From Arachnopeziza araneosa (Eukaryota > Ascomycota > Leotiomycetes > Helotiales > Arachnopezizaceae): DNA of 64,000 nucleotides. The stretch is taken from NCBI GenBank assembly GCA_003988855.1, contig QYAI01000070.1:62001-126000 (forward strand). Reading direction: 5' to 3'. Positions 12,710-24,445 of the stretch are shown here, piece by piece. The stretch's first letter is position 1, and each line of letters opens with the position of its first letter. Below the pieces are notes generated by a model. The model was not told the origin of the DNA and did not search any database. It saw only the letters and a program-made list of their open reading frames with translations. The position numbers were made by a program, and so were the translations under genes.

Positions 12710-15024
12710 ATGGCGAGAGATTTCATGATGAAGTTTGACGGAACTGGGAGGAAGCCAGCAGAGTGGGATGCTTTCAGGAGGGTAAGTACAGTCAATGAAT
12801 TATTCAAAAATGCTCGGAGAATTTGACACTTTCGTAGGACCCCGAACTGTGGTTTCCTGACGCCGATTGCTTGATATATCTCTATGGTTACAAACAGTCG
12901 AAAAAAGGACCTGCGTTCAAAGTCCCACTGTCTGGTCTCCGTGCAGCAAAATGTCAGTCTCTCTTAGACAGATTCATGGTTGCGGCAGAAGATGCCTCGC
13001 TGTCTTCAGGGTCGAGCAGAAGCAAAGCACTAGGCTATTCTGATCGAAATCCGACAATACAATATGAACTCTATATTCCTATCCCAGCACTACTAAACCG
13101 TCAGCAAGCTTTTCTTTATCATACAGCAACAAGGAACCTCTTCGCTTGGATATTCGGGAAACCGCTGGTTGGAAATCATCTTGGAGGAGCGTTAGTGGCA
13201 CTTTTAAATAGTATAAACGAGTTTCGCGACTCCGGCGAAGACAACATACAGGCTATCATGAACTTCATGGACGATGAAGGTTATGGCGATCTGAGGAACC
13301 AACCAGATCATGCGTTGGGGATTCTCTTCTTCGCTGAGCACTTCCAGTTCCGGGATTTGTGGATCGACGCATTCGCTCATAGCGTTGGCATGAGTGAAGA
13401 AATTGGTGTTAGTTCTGGATACGACGTATGTTTTCCATCTCCTCCGCTTATGCTGTGCTGACTTTTCTAGTTCATCAGCCAGTCCTCCCTTTCGCTCATC
13501 AAGCGTGCTCGAATAGAGATGGACATTCGACTTGAGAGTTGTGGCAGGATGCTTGGGACATTCCTCTCAGACGACTTACCCGAGGCTGGACTCTCACATA
13601 GAGCACATGCCCACATCGACAAATTTCGCTCTTTCCTACATTCTTACTTTGTAGGCAGGCTTGGGTACTACCCTCCGACATCAAGCACCTTCAGCCCAAC
13701 TTTCCCTAAAGCTGTGTATAGCGAAATGTGTTCGGAGTTTGCGACACTGTATGAGTTTCTTGTGGATGACCGATTTACGGTTTTGGATCCAATTCTATCT
13801 TCTCAAACCGATGGCATATGTGTTGAAAAGGTCGTAGGAATATTTGATAAATGCCACAAGTATGAAGGCTTGCGTCATCCGCTACCGCTTCTTCCAGAAG
13901 ATATAGAACCAATTAAGCCAAAGTTCAGCAGATTCGGATTTCAAAGATCAGACAAAACGAAAGGAAACCCCCGTGTTCTAATTTTCGATTCTCTATCGAA
14001 AGCTACTAATCGAAAAGAACATCTCCTTGGATGCCCACTTGTTCGCGCATACCGAGGGTTTGAGAAAGAATGCGCTTTCTCTTCATCGCCTCTATTTGCC
14101 GACAAAGATGAGAAGCTTTCTCAAAGAGAAGCTAGAAAGGTTCGCTGGGTCTTGATTTACTCAATTCTTCAAACCCTACTCTCAGCAGCAAGAATACCAG
14201 AGCAGGTTGCCGACACCCACGACGTACAATATAGTCTCTGTGTACTGACGACAGATTGTCCGCCATGGAAGGAAGGAGGACTTGAGGAAAGAATTGTGAG
14301 CACAGAATCCGAACAGATAAACGTGGGCAATGCAAGTATTGCTACTAGTGTGGAGGCACAACTTGTGACAGCCTCGACTTCTGAGGCCAAACACGATATC
14401 AAAGCTTCTGCATTAGTAGAAAAGCTTCAGAAGATTGAGATTTCTAGGCAACCCTCGTTGATACCTGAGAGCTTAGTCAAGACAGCACCTAGCATGCTTG
14501 GAGATCCGCAAACGTCTCGACATTCTAGATCCAGTTGGAGATTGTTTCCTGAGATAAAAGGTTATGGAAATGGTATGAATATCACGAACATTAGTTCTAG
14601 ACCGGCAACACCAACGCAAAAAAGAAAATCCCATGTTCGAAAACTATCTGCAGAATCCGGATCTTCTTCTACCGAGGACTCATCTTTCCGATGGTCCAAT
14701 ATCTCTTTGGATGCCGTTGATACCATTAGTCCCTCCACGAGTGTAGCAACAGATAGTAAGCGAAGTTCTAGATTCAGCGTGGAGACACCGAAAGACGATG
14801 CAATGGTATATCCCGACTGCGATAGCGGCTTTTTCAATTTGGAGCGAGTCCCAGATAGCTTATGGACTGAGGCTGTTGACGAATCTTGCGCTTGGGAACC
14901 CGAACCGGTCCCGCTCAACGAGAGAGCTAAAGGGCATCAATTTATGCAGGTCACTACCCAGGTGAAAGTAGAGTGGGAAGAGCCAAAGAAAAACGGCGAG
15001 TTAGCAGATTACCTCCATAGGTAA
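12710..15024 (+). CDS. Conserved fungal protein of unknown function
   Basis: Exons 12710-12781, 12838-13425 and 13471-15024 give 737 residues. The N-terminal block GTGRKPAEWDAFRR joined across intron 1 to DPELWFPDADCLIYLYG matches a family I recognise as widespread in Pezizomycotina, which has no assigned function to my knowledge. A globular region continues to about residue 400 (FLYHTATRNLFAWIFG, LIKRARIEMDIRLESCGRML). The C-terminal half is serine-rich and probably disordered, ending in an acidic/aromatic tail. There are no membrane segments or signal peptide, so it is likely intracellular. ATG 12710 (CCAATGG context) was chosen because the conserved block follows directly. An in-frame ATG at 12503 would add 69 unremarkable residues. 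Confidence 0.75.
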
Positions 15025-15540
15025 TCCAAATCCTTGTCCGATTGTGGTGATATCGGCCTGAATTAGCTGTATTTTGGTTTAACAAGTCCTGAGTTTCCCT
15101 TGTTTGCAGGGAGGATGGATTGGAATTGGACGTTTTGATACCCTTACGATCATCGTTGTATAGATTTCTTCTGGCTTGGAGAGAGGACTGCACACAGTAC
15201 AGCTGTGGTTACTGGAAATTTCGTGTAGGATATTATCTATTAGAATTAGATGGCAAGAAAAGGGCTGATTAGTTTGCCCACATAAGAAAAGAAGGTGAAT
15301 TGAATGTCGTGGAGTATTTACTGTGGGACTGGTCGTGTTTTTATGAAAACTTTGCATTTGGTGAACTTTTATGTGAGTTCTGGTTTGTTCGTTTCTAATA
15401 ATGGCTGCAATCACTATGGACTTCGTGATGTTCTGCCTTTTGGTGGCACTTTTCACTCCTGGCAGCACCCTTGTCTAGCGCATCTCCCCGATTTCAGATT
15501 TAGGAAAGTCGCGGCACTCTATCCATACTCCCCAGAAACT
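15025..15540. other. Intergenic: upstream of dynactin p62
   Basis: About 515 nt between two plus-strand genes. The p62 frame stays open upstream to 15304, but the conserved protein begins at ATG 15541. Nothing else is seen. Confidence 0.5.
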
Positions 15541-17327
15541 ATGTCGTCCTTTACACCGTACACCTACTTCCAATGTCCATGTACAGATACCTCAACACCT
15601 AAGGCAGAATTCGAAGAATCGCTGCCCGAAGAAACAGAAGAAAGCTCTTACGATGATCGAACATTTGACCCACGAGCTCCTAGAGCAAACCATAGTTTAT
15701 ATCCGCTTGAATACCTTCTGTACTGCGAAGATTGTCAACAAATACGATGTCCGAGATGCGTGTTGGACGAGATTGTAACGTGGTACTGCCCAAACTGTCT
15801 ATTTGAAGTGCCAGGTAGTTCTGTGAAGACAGAAGGGAACAGGCAAGGTTACTGGTGTTATGTACGACTATAGAGCTAATAAAAGATCCTAGGTGTACTC
15901 GAAGCTGCTTTCAATGTCCGATATGTGTCGCGCCTCTTTCTGTAAGCAGCTTAGAAGCTGCCCCGGATAGTTTGGGATCAGAACATACCCCGCATGGCCC
16001 TTTCGTCTTGAATTGTGGCTACTGTTCGTGGAGCTCTAAGGAGATTGGGATACAATTTGAGAAACCAAATGCAATATTTGGACAGTTGGCAAAAATAAAG
16101 AATGGGGGAGAACCTATTATATCTGCGAAAGACAGGCGGAAGGACCGTGAAAGTCGAAGAAAAGACTTTTCTGGACTTCCTTCGGCTGTAGAAGAAGAGA
16201 ACGAAGAGAGCGAGAAGGTGGAAGCTCTGGACCCGCACGAAAAATTGGATGCCGATAGTCACTTCTCAAATTTGAAAGCTTTCTATCAGTCACAACTTGC
16301 AGAATCTTCACCTGCTAGCGCTTTGGGGTTCGCCAGTGGGGAGTACGGTTATGGTTCGCCAGGCTCATTATCCCGAATCATGGGACTATACACGAGCGGA
16401 AACTTCTCGGACAAAAAATCCAAGAGCAAGACGGTGAACATGCGAGAAGCAAAGGATGCTTTGGAGGGTCTCCAAATCACCCAAGTCGGAGAAGAAGATA
16501 CTATCACCCGATTACGGTTCGAAGGTTGGCACAGCACCACTTCCGCAGCTCATAGACGAGATCAGCCAAATTATAATGCCCGTTTCCTTGACGAACTTCG
16601 ACCTACAGCCTACCTCTTACGCACAAAACGCTCAAAACGATGTCGGACCTGTCGTCACATTCTATCCAAACCCGAGGCCAAAATAGGTAATGTGCGTTTC
16701 AAGATCCGACTTATCGCTGTTAATTATCTTCCCACCATCACAATCAAGGCTCTTCAACCCTCTTCTACCACACTTCTCGCACCAATGAAACCCGTGCAAT
16801 TCGGTTTGACGTTTAAAAATCCATTATTTGAGACAGTCAAAGTCAGTCTTGCGACCCCCGCCAAGACGCCAGGCCGCTTCAGGAACAAAGTCACTATTCT
16901 CTGCCCTCAATTCGAAGTTGGAGCCAGCTCCGATGTTTGGGACGAAGCTCTCCGAGAAAGTGGGAACAGGAATAGCATTGGAGAGAAAAGACGCACAAAA
17001 GCTGAAGCAAGTGAAGGACAGCAGCAAGCTGAAGCAGGTGAAGTCTGGGAGCGAGGACGTAACTGGGTTAGTGTTGTGGTGGAAGTTGTTCCAGCGCGAT
17101 TGAGCATCGAAGAGCTTGAAAGCAAATCAAGTGATGAAAGGGAAGGAGACAGTGGGCCATTACGGGAGGATGAAGATATCTGTGAGATTCCAGTATTTGT
17201 AAGGATAGAGTGGTTTGCAGATCCGGCGCATGAGGAGGGAGGGTTGAGTAAGGAAAAAGAGGCAAGGGAGAAGAGGGAATTGGCGTATTGGTGTGTTTTA
17301 GGAGTTGGTAAAATTTCTGTAGACTAA
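15541..17327 (+). CDS. Dynactin subunit 4 (p62)
   Basis: Two exons, 15541-15842 and 15893-17327, encode 578 residues. Dynactin p62 sits at the pointed end of the Arp1 filament in the dynein activator complex, which supports nuclear and vesicle transport along microtubules. The cysteine clusters of the family are visible: CPC near the start, CEDCQQIRCPRC then WYCPNC, and RCTRSCFQCPIC straight after the intron, then KRCRTCRHILSKPE before the conserved C-terminal beta-rich region (FKIRLIAVNYLP). The only splice that keeps the zinc motif in frame is AACAG|GCAAGG to CCTAG|GTG, a 50-nt GC-AG intron with a CTAAT branch site. The lysine/glutamate-rich insert after residue 190 is probably a loop. Confidence 0.88.
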
Positions 17328-17700
17328 ATACGGCAAAGCATAGACGGCGTTCATATACCCATCTGGTTCCTTCACAAGAATAAGCTTAAAATATTACATT
17401 ATTCTTCCAGTCGTTTTGTAGTTTTTCGCAAGTTTGGACACTAATCATTGAGGTCATTAACTAGAGCTGATTAAGAATCATTAAGAAAAGAGTATTATTA
17501 TTCCAAGCACACAGTCACAGGTCGCCAGTATCGGGCTGGGATAGTTTTTGGGAAGATGTCAATGCTAGTTCCTGATGACAAGCCGTGGTAGTATTGCAAG
17601 CTTATCTATCTGAAAGCCTCACTACGCCTCTCAAACGAGATGATGCTAATGAACCCATTCCGTCCTATATGCACGCAATACTTTTGAGACCATCGACCAT
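17328..17700. other. Convergent intergenic region between p62 and eS7
   Basis: About 370 nt of AT-rich 3' flanking DNA for two convergent genes. No gene is seen. Confidence 0.6.
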
Positions 17701-18653
17701 CTAGTACTCAGCAGTACCGGATTGAGGGAACTCGAAATTAACGCCACGACCAGTGAGCTTCTTGTACACTTCCGAGTAGGTATCAAGTCTGTGATCAACA
17801 CCACCTTTCTCCTTCTCATCGAGGACTACCTTCAAGATCTTGCTGCCATCTTCCTTGGTGCGAAGACGCTTGCCGACAATCTCGACGGGGAAGACGAGAT
17901 CGGTGAGGATGGCATCATGGACAGCGGTGAGTGTTCTGGAACGAGGTCGCTTCTGGGTGAGGGAGGTACGGGAGCGGTTGGATCGCTTTGGGCGAGGGAG
18001 GATACGGCGCGCGGCGAGGATCAGGACATGACGGTCGGAGAACTTCTTCTCGAGCTCACGAGTGAGACTATGATACATGGGTCAGTTTTGATCTCAATTG
18101 ATATGAAGAGAAGAGAGTCGAGGGAAGACATACCGTTGCTGCACTCTATGGAAGCCTTGAAGGGATGGGACGGGGACAAAGATGACAATAGCCTTCTTGC
18201 CGTGGTTGACTTCAATCTACAGAGAGATTAAAATCAGCATGCGAGCTCCATGATTCATGGTCCGCAACCCGTCCGAAATCCACAAATGGCGACACACACA
18301 CGTCAACATTCATAGACACTTCACATGCATCCTATATCCTAAGCATGATAATCTGTATGTATGTTGGCGTCGTGCCGTCGTGATTCTGGAGTTTGAGGCA
18401 TGTGAATCGTTATTTTCGTATTTTCAAGTACTTACTTCCTTTGCACTCACGAATTGAAGTGGGCGGAGAGCTGCCTTGAGGTCGGTGGTGTTGGTCTCCT
18501 ACTCGAATATCAGTAAACCGCGACAACTTGACATTCTCGTTTCGAGGGGTAACTGCTTACAAGGTCATACAGAGCCTGGGCGATGCTGCCCTCGAGCTCG
18601 CTCGGGTTCTGACGAGAAGGGCTCGTAGCCGCAATCTTGTTAAGGTGGCTCAT
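17701..18653 (-). CDS. RPS7: 40S ribosomal protein eS7 (RPS7)
   Basis: Four exons, 18653-18561, 18498-18436, 18216-18134 and 18067-17701, encode 201 residues, the normal eS7 length. The protein belongs to the small ribosomal subunit. Recognisable blocks are the N-terminal NKIAATSPSRQNPSELEGSI, the lysine-rich core VNHGKKAIVIFVPVPSLQGF, LTRELEKKFSDRHVLILAARRILP and the C-terminal DTYSEVYKKLTGRGVNFEFP. All splice phases fit. The second intron (219 nt) is longer than the others, but I see no convincing C/D or H/ACA snoRNA motif in it. Upstream are an AAACCCT telobox-like motif (18734-18740) and a plus-strand CCAAT (18746-18750), elements often found near ribosomal-protein promoters. Confidence 0.97.
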
Positions 18654-19136
18654 TTTGTCGAAGTTGTCGTGGAAAGAAACCGAGAGTTGATCATTGAGTT
18701 GCAGGAATTTGTGTGTGGGTTGAGAAATTCGCTAAACCCTTGAAACCAATCAGAGGCTAGCTCGGGTCCAGCCTCATAAGGTCAAATTCTCACGACCCTT
18801 CGCTGTTTTCTCAACTCGAGCAACTCCAATACAAAGATTTAAGAAATGTTTCAGTGCATAACAAAGTTTAAGTGTATTGCATTTATTTCTACAATATAAT
18901 CTCATTTTTTATATATTGCTTATTAGTCTATAAGCCATGTCGAGACGAACAGACACAAATGCTCGCTCGCTAACTCAAGAACCTCCTTGTATCCAGCAAA
19001 CGCCTCCAAACCCAAACCCAAGACTCATATCTCATTGCCAGTGCTAGCACATACCCCTCCCTTTATACCTGAGGTTGCGTCATCTCATATTATTTGTTTC
19101 GCTAGCTGTTCGTAATATCTGTTCCTGTAACCATGT
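18654..19136. other. Intergenic: RPS7 promoter and F-box gene 3' flank
   Basis: About 480 nt, AT-rich between 18.84 and 18.95 kb. Apart from the RPS7-proximal motifs nothing is seen. Confidence 0.55.
18734..18750. promoter_or_regulatory. Telobox-like AAACCCT and CCAAT motifs upstream of RPS7
   Basis: AAACCCT at 18734-18740 and CCAAT at 18746-18750 lie about 80-100 bp upstream of the RPS7 start codon. They are common promoter elements for translation genes. Assignment is by motif and position only. Confidence 0.35.
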
Positions 19137-21156
19137 TCAAGCGACCGTCCGTCCGCTCTCAAGTTTTTCAATGCCTCGCACATTCATGCCGAAATCCATT
19201 ATGAGAATTTTGGGGTCTTGTCCGGTGCTGATAATACGTCGATAGTCAGACTTGGCACCCAGTACCCAGCTTGAGTGCCATTTAGGAAAGTCCAGCAGTA
19301 ATTGCCCAGAAGCCATGTCAAAGACTTTGATGTCTTGATCATAACTCCCAGACACTAATCGGCCACTGACAGAGTCGATGTGTAAGGACCGAACGAGGTT
19401 CTCATGAGCGGCAATATTCTTCAAGCATTCTCCAGTGTTAGCATCCCAGATACGAATAATTTTGTCATTCCCAGCGGATGCAATAAATCGCGAGTCATCT
19501 GAGAATTGACTACAAGCGAGTCCCTTGGTATGGCCAGGGAGCTCTCTAAAGTTCTTGCCAGTGTCGATGTTCCATAATTTGACTTTAAAATCTCCACTAC
19601 AGCTGACAATCGTGTTACCTCTAAGTTGAACGGCATTTACAGGACCCATATGTCCTCGAAGCTGTTTCAACATAGCACCTGTTTCTCGGTCCCAGACACA
19701 GATGCTAATATCTTTTGAGCAAGTTACGATATGCCGATCATCGAATGCAAGATCTAATACCGCAGCTGTATGGTGTCGAAGGCGTCGGATTGGTCTGTAC
19801 CTGTCTTTGACGTCATAGACAATGCAAGTACTGTCCGAAGAACCGGTAACTAATATATTCTCGTCGTATTGGAGACAAAGAATTGATTGATTGTGGTGAA
19901 TAGGATACGAGACCGCTAAGGGTGTAGACTCTGCGGATCTTGATAGATCCGGCATTGTAGCGTAGTGTAGAGATCTTCCATCGTCTCCAGTCATGATAGA
20001 AGGGTTCTCAACAACATCTGGAGGGCCAATGATGAGACTGCACGTATAGGTATGCATATCCCATACTCGAATAGTTTTGTCTCGAGAGCCAGTAATGATC
20101 TTGTTCCTACGAATTGTCAGTTGGAGGATTCGCTACTCAAGTAAGTTCAACTTACTCGTCAAACTGAACACAGTATATACTGTCCAGATGGCCATTAAGA
20201 TATACCGCTTCCGCCGTTCCTCCTAGCCAGTTCCGTTTCAGCTGCTCTCTGACCCTATATAGGTCTTTCCAGTCGTTATCGCGGTGAGATTCAGGAAGTC
20301 CAAGACCAGCTCCAAGAGCAAGTGGCTGGCTTGTGGCATATGTCTTTGTTTGCTCCCGCAAGAACACCTCACGCCATATGCATTGTGTCTGAGATATTCG
20401 AAACCACTGCCGGCATACTCTAGCTGTATTTCGTAACGTCTCCTGGTCCAAATGGGCCAGAATGTGGATAGCAAGCTCGGCCGGGAGGTTCGAGATGAAA
20501 TCGACTCGACTTATGTTGCTAATATTTGACTCATCCGAAAAGTCTACTGGATCGTATGTAGTTGTGATCGCAATGCCAATGCCGCTTTCCCTGTCCTCAA
20601 AGTGCTCGTCTGGTAAAAATAGCTGACGGTTGCGACCTAGGAATTCGTTCTGCTGAGCAGCCGCAAATCTCGCCGCGTGTCCACCCAACGGTATGAACGG
20701 TGCACTAGTATTTCGGGAACTAGCTGCAGTCATATCTTCCTGAGAATCACACAATAATCCTGGTGCTAAATCGACAGAAAGGAATTTGGAGTGCCTGTGA
20801 AAACTCGCAGCTGTCTTTAAACGATTCCAAGCTGTCGGCGGGCGCTCTTCAATTGCATGTGAATGGCGACGTTGGCGGAATTTCATCGAAATCGAGGCCT
20901 TTCTGATCAAGCCCCTAATACCGCCAATCTTCTTAGCTTCACCCACCGCCGCATCGTCAACATCAAGGGATAGTCCTTGAACACCTTCGAGGATGTCGCT
21001 GTCCCTTCCCACCAAAGGTAAAGATTGTAGACGCTTCCTAAATGTGGACGGAGAAGGAAATTTCGTGTTCGTGTCGGGAGTTGCATGTAGAAGATTCATC
21101 GAGGCTTGGGACTCCTGGACAGGAGCCCAATCCTCTATAGGGAACACTCTAGTCAT
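19137..21156 (-). CDS. F-box/WD40 repeat protein (SCF substrate receptor)
   Basis: Two exons, 21156-20156 and 20106-19137, encode 656 residues. Proteins of this design bind Skp1 through the F-box and present substrates to the SCF ubiquitin ligase through a WD40 propeller. The F-box is at about 223-266 (NLPAELAIHILAHLDQETL, VCRQWFRIS, IWREVF). WD40 repeats run from about 316 to 640 with typical signatures (SIYCVQFDE, DKTIRVWDMHTY, GSSDSTCIVYDV, DISICVWDRETG, DFKVKLWNIDTG, DKIIRIWDANTG, DQDIKVFDMASG). The intron splits the first WD repeat. The N-terminal 200 residues are low-complexity and probably carry phosphodegron or localisation signals. Which yeast receptor is orthologous cannot be settled here. 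Confidence 0.88.
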
Positions 21157-21934
21157 GATCGCAGATACCTAATCGGGAATTGGAGCAGTTATTCTTCTCC
21201 TATCTTCAGTGGTAGATGGAGTCAAATAATCTTAAAGTAGAAGACTACATTCAAGCGCGGATAGGAGGTGCCGTCGGTCGGGGATTTGGGACGGCTCTTT
21301 CAGATCAGGGTGATTGCTCGTTGGCTCTAGATGAAGTAAGGACAGGTGTATAGTTGATAGATGGTAGGTAAAGAAAGAAAATGAACGTGATGTTTTGCGT
21401 CGGAGAGAAGTGCAGTCGTTGATCGTCGCTGGTAAACAAGAAGACCTAGCCTGCGACCAGGGCTTGAGATGAACAGTAATAAGAGGGAGGCCAAAACAGA
21501 ACAGGCGAACGGTCCACACCTAAAATCTGGAAAGACCCCGGGAAGGAACAAAGGCTGAAGCATCCTTCTCCATCGGGACGGGATTTCAATTTCCAGGCGG
21601 ATGAGTGCCTGCCTGCTTTGTTGTTATCACTATTATTATCATTATTATTGCCGGTTTGTTTTTCCTTCTTGAGTCTACTCCCCGTTGCATGCTGATAGGT
21701 ACGCAGCAGCAAGCCTCTTCGGAAAAGTGAGGGTCCAGTATATTATTTCTTCGGCCGCTTCTCGCCCCTGTAGCGCAATTTGAATCCTTGTTGGAGTCAG
21801 GAACGCTCAGGGATGGCTTTCCATGCGGGTTTGCCTCCTCCTTCTCAAGTTCTCATCATCCTCAACACCTCCAGAGGAACAATCTCAGCTGAACCAGCAA
21901 CTCCGCAGGTCGGAGTTTCAGCGCGGCTCTCAAT
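21157..21934. other. Divergent promoter region with ATT-rich simple repeat
   Basis: About 780 nt between a minus-strand and a plus-strand gene. It contains an imperfect ATT/ATC repeat at about 21625-21652. The short frames here look like leader sequence. Confidence 0.5.
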
Positions 21935-22435
21935 ATGGCGAAGCCGGGTTTTAAGCTTCCCAGAATCTACACCGCTTTCTTCTTAATTATCGAGCCCATT
22001 TCTGCACTCATTGGCGCATTTTATGCCCACTTCCGCCCTCTAGCATATCTGCAACTTACAGATTTTGCATCTGCGCCCTCCTATACGAGCACCATCCCGA
22101 CGTCCACATCCATCGTGCTCTCTCAACTCGCCAATCTCTATCTGCTTTTCGCCATCAACGAAGCTCTCGTCCTACGTTCCACGTCCGATCTCCGCGTTTG
22201 GAAAACAGTACTCTTTGGTCTATTGCTTGCAGACTTTGGTCATCTGTATAGTGTTAAGACGTTGGGTGGCGAGATATACTGGAATGCGTTGAAATGGAAC
22301 AAGATGGACTGGGGAAATGTGGCTTTCGTCTATGCAGGTGCAACCATGAGAATTCTTTTCCTGGCCGGAGTAGGATTGAACTCGCCTGGTTCAAGAGTGG
22401 CAACACAGAAAGCTGCTGTGACAAAGTCGAAATAA
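21935..22435 (+). CDS. Four-helix integral membrane protein (DUF7704-like)
   Basis: An intronless frame of 166 residues. Four hydrophobic segments are evident: about 11-33 (IYTAFFLIIEPISALIGAFY), 60-80 (VLSQLANLYLLFAINEALVL), 88-107 (VWKTVLFGLLLADFGHLYSV) and 127-149 (WGNVAFVYAGATMRILFLAG). The E-P-I-S motif in helix 1, the acidic D-F-G-H motif in helix 3 and the short lysine-rich tail match small fungal membrane proteins of the DUF7704 group, as far as I recall that family. Function is unknown, and the location is probably an internal membrane since there is no cleavable signal. The ATG lies in AATATGG context after a CT-rich leader. Confidence 0.75.
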   Translation: MAKPGFKLPRIYTAFFLIIEPISALIGAFYAHFRPLAYLQLTDFASAPSYTSTIPTSTSIVLSQLANLYLLFAINEALVLRSTSDLRVWKTVLFGLLLADFGHLYSVKTLGGEIYWNALKWNKMDWGNVAFVYAGATMRILFLAGVGLNSPGSRVATQKAAVTKSK

Positions 22436-24445
22436 AATTATGATCCGTCAAAATATGGAGGCAATTGTCCAACTGGAGATTATTATACCTTTTCGATGTG
22501 GAAAATGTCTGGGTTGTTCAATTTAGTTCTGCTTCCTCACAGACTTTGCAAATACCATGCACGTGCTAGTCACTGTAAATATTGTCTCATTTGTGCAGTC
22601 AAAGCAAGTTCCTTCGTACCTACTTTTATGACCATGGCCCTCGCCAGGACTTTATATTCTGCTTTCGCGTTCTTTTTAAAAATGAAATGAGCTGCTGAAT
22701 GGGATATCAACCAGAAGAAATAGCATGACTTCTGTTATCTTTTGTGTCGCCACAAAGATTAGGCTGATTTCCGTATGGGGGAGTTTATGAAGAGTCATGT
22801 TTATCAAACCTCTTGCTAGTTACATAGATGTATTCATACAAATCGTGATTTTCACTTCCGGTCTGTGAGGTAAGTCCTCATCTATCTCAACACACCATTC
22901 TCCAAATTTTCACAGAAGGATTTCTTGCTTTTCAGCAGCGGCATCAAGTCTGGCCAGTTAGACAGCAGAGGTCTCCAAATAAGACTTTCCTGCCTAGAAA
23001 ATTCCTACTTTAGATCAATGGTGGATGTATAATTCTTATGAGTAGCAGCGACAACGGTAAATATAAAGTTAACAAGCTAGACAATGCCGCTCATCAATCT
23101 AACAGTAGCTAGAATATAAAGCAAAGAATGCTTTGAAGCGGAAGATGGTTAGTGAAAGCTCGAATATGCGTCATAAATGCAACGATCAAATAGAATCATC
23201 GATTCGAAGGATTCCCAAGGCAAGAGCGGCTGAGAAGCCTGTACTGGATTACGGCTGATTTGACTCTAAGCCACTTCTGAAGACATATTCTGGCTGTCTA
23301 AGATATCATTCTTCAATTCAATTATTTTTTCGCGTTTCAATTCGGCAATTCTGCACATATTGCATTTATTTCAGCAAAATGTTCTATTGCACTGCAGATT
23401 TGTATTGTGATTTCGAAGCCGAGGAGGCCTTGAAGTTAGAGTTGCATTTGAAACCGATGTACCCCATCCTGCGGCACGCTCGCTAGTCATATGTCTCAAG
23501 GCTCGTGAGCGGCTGAGAGTTCATGAGCCTGATGGCAATCTGCTCTTTCTGTAGGCAGAAGGGGTTGACTCAAGATATCAGGCAATATATAGAGGTACGT
23601 CCGTCAGTGAAGCCTAATAGCATTCTGGAGTCAGACTACGAGCGACTGACTTCTGCCTTCGAGAAAGTCATGCATCAATCTTAAAGAAGGAGGTGGTAAT
23701 CATATCACAAGCTACCATTATATAAGAGACTTAGCGAACCTGACTATTATACGGAGAACAGGGAGAACAGTCTTGGATTCATAACAGATGACAGTCACGT
23801 GATGAGAATCGATTTTGTTGGGTAAAGGCATTAGAATCTCCTTTGAGACTTAGGTTGATACGTTGGCATAGCCTTAACCTTAGTTTTGACAAGACGGCCC
23901 GAGCTTGATTTAACGAAATACTATTCGCGAATTCTATCGATATTGTGGTTTTCCATCATCTGGTGATGTGGCTCGGCAAACACCTCGCCACTCATCCTTG
24001 TAAACACTGCCTCATGATTTCGTACTTCGTTTCGTGGGCCGTCTCGGTGACCTTTTCCAAGTCACAAAGCCTCTTGCAATTTGGAATTGCATACTTCGAG
24101 TCTTAATGTTTCACCTTTTCGTCGATAAAATCTGCCTTGACCTGTTGAGCGGCAACCCCTGTCGAAAAGCGCACCGCCACTGAATAAGGCTTGGTGAGTC
24201 ACAGTCCTTCGTCTCTCCACCACATCCCATGTTTTGCTGAGCCAATACCAATGTAAACACATGACACCCTCGTCTCCATCGGATCGAGTCATACGGTATA
24301 GTATCGAGACCAAGACTAAATGACTCCTCGAACTCTGGTATAAAATCATGTTGCTATCCTCGAACTGTTGTTTTCTCGCTAACGCAGACCTCCCTTCCCT
24401 CAACCCCCTTGGACTACTCCAATCAACAGATACATTATTGCAATC
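22436..24445. other. 2.0 kb AT-rich gap without a supported gene
   Basis: No frame exceeds about 70 codons before 24.0 kb, and none resembles a protein. I saw no terminal inverted repeats or transposase fragments. The last 150 nt are a CT-rich leader for the gene at 24446. Confidence 0.55.

Noticed and set aside
12415..12807. 130-codon minus-strand frame
   Set aside because: Overlaps the first exon of the conserved gene at 12710 in antisense and has no domain.
18217..18435. snoRNA inside the longest RPS7 intron
   Set aside because: No convincing C box (RUGAUGA) with paired D box, nor an H/ACA hairpin tail, was found in the sense orientation.
22436..24445. Decayed transposon in the AT-rich gap
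   Set aside because: No terminal repeats, target-site duplications or transposase or reverse-transcriptase motifs could be seen by eye.
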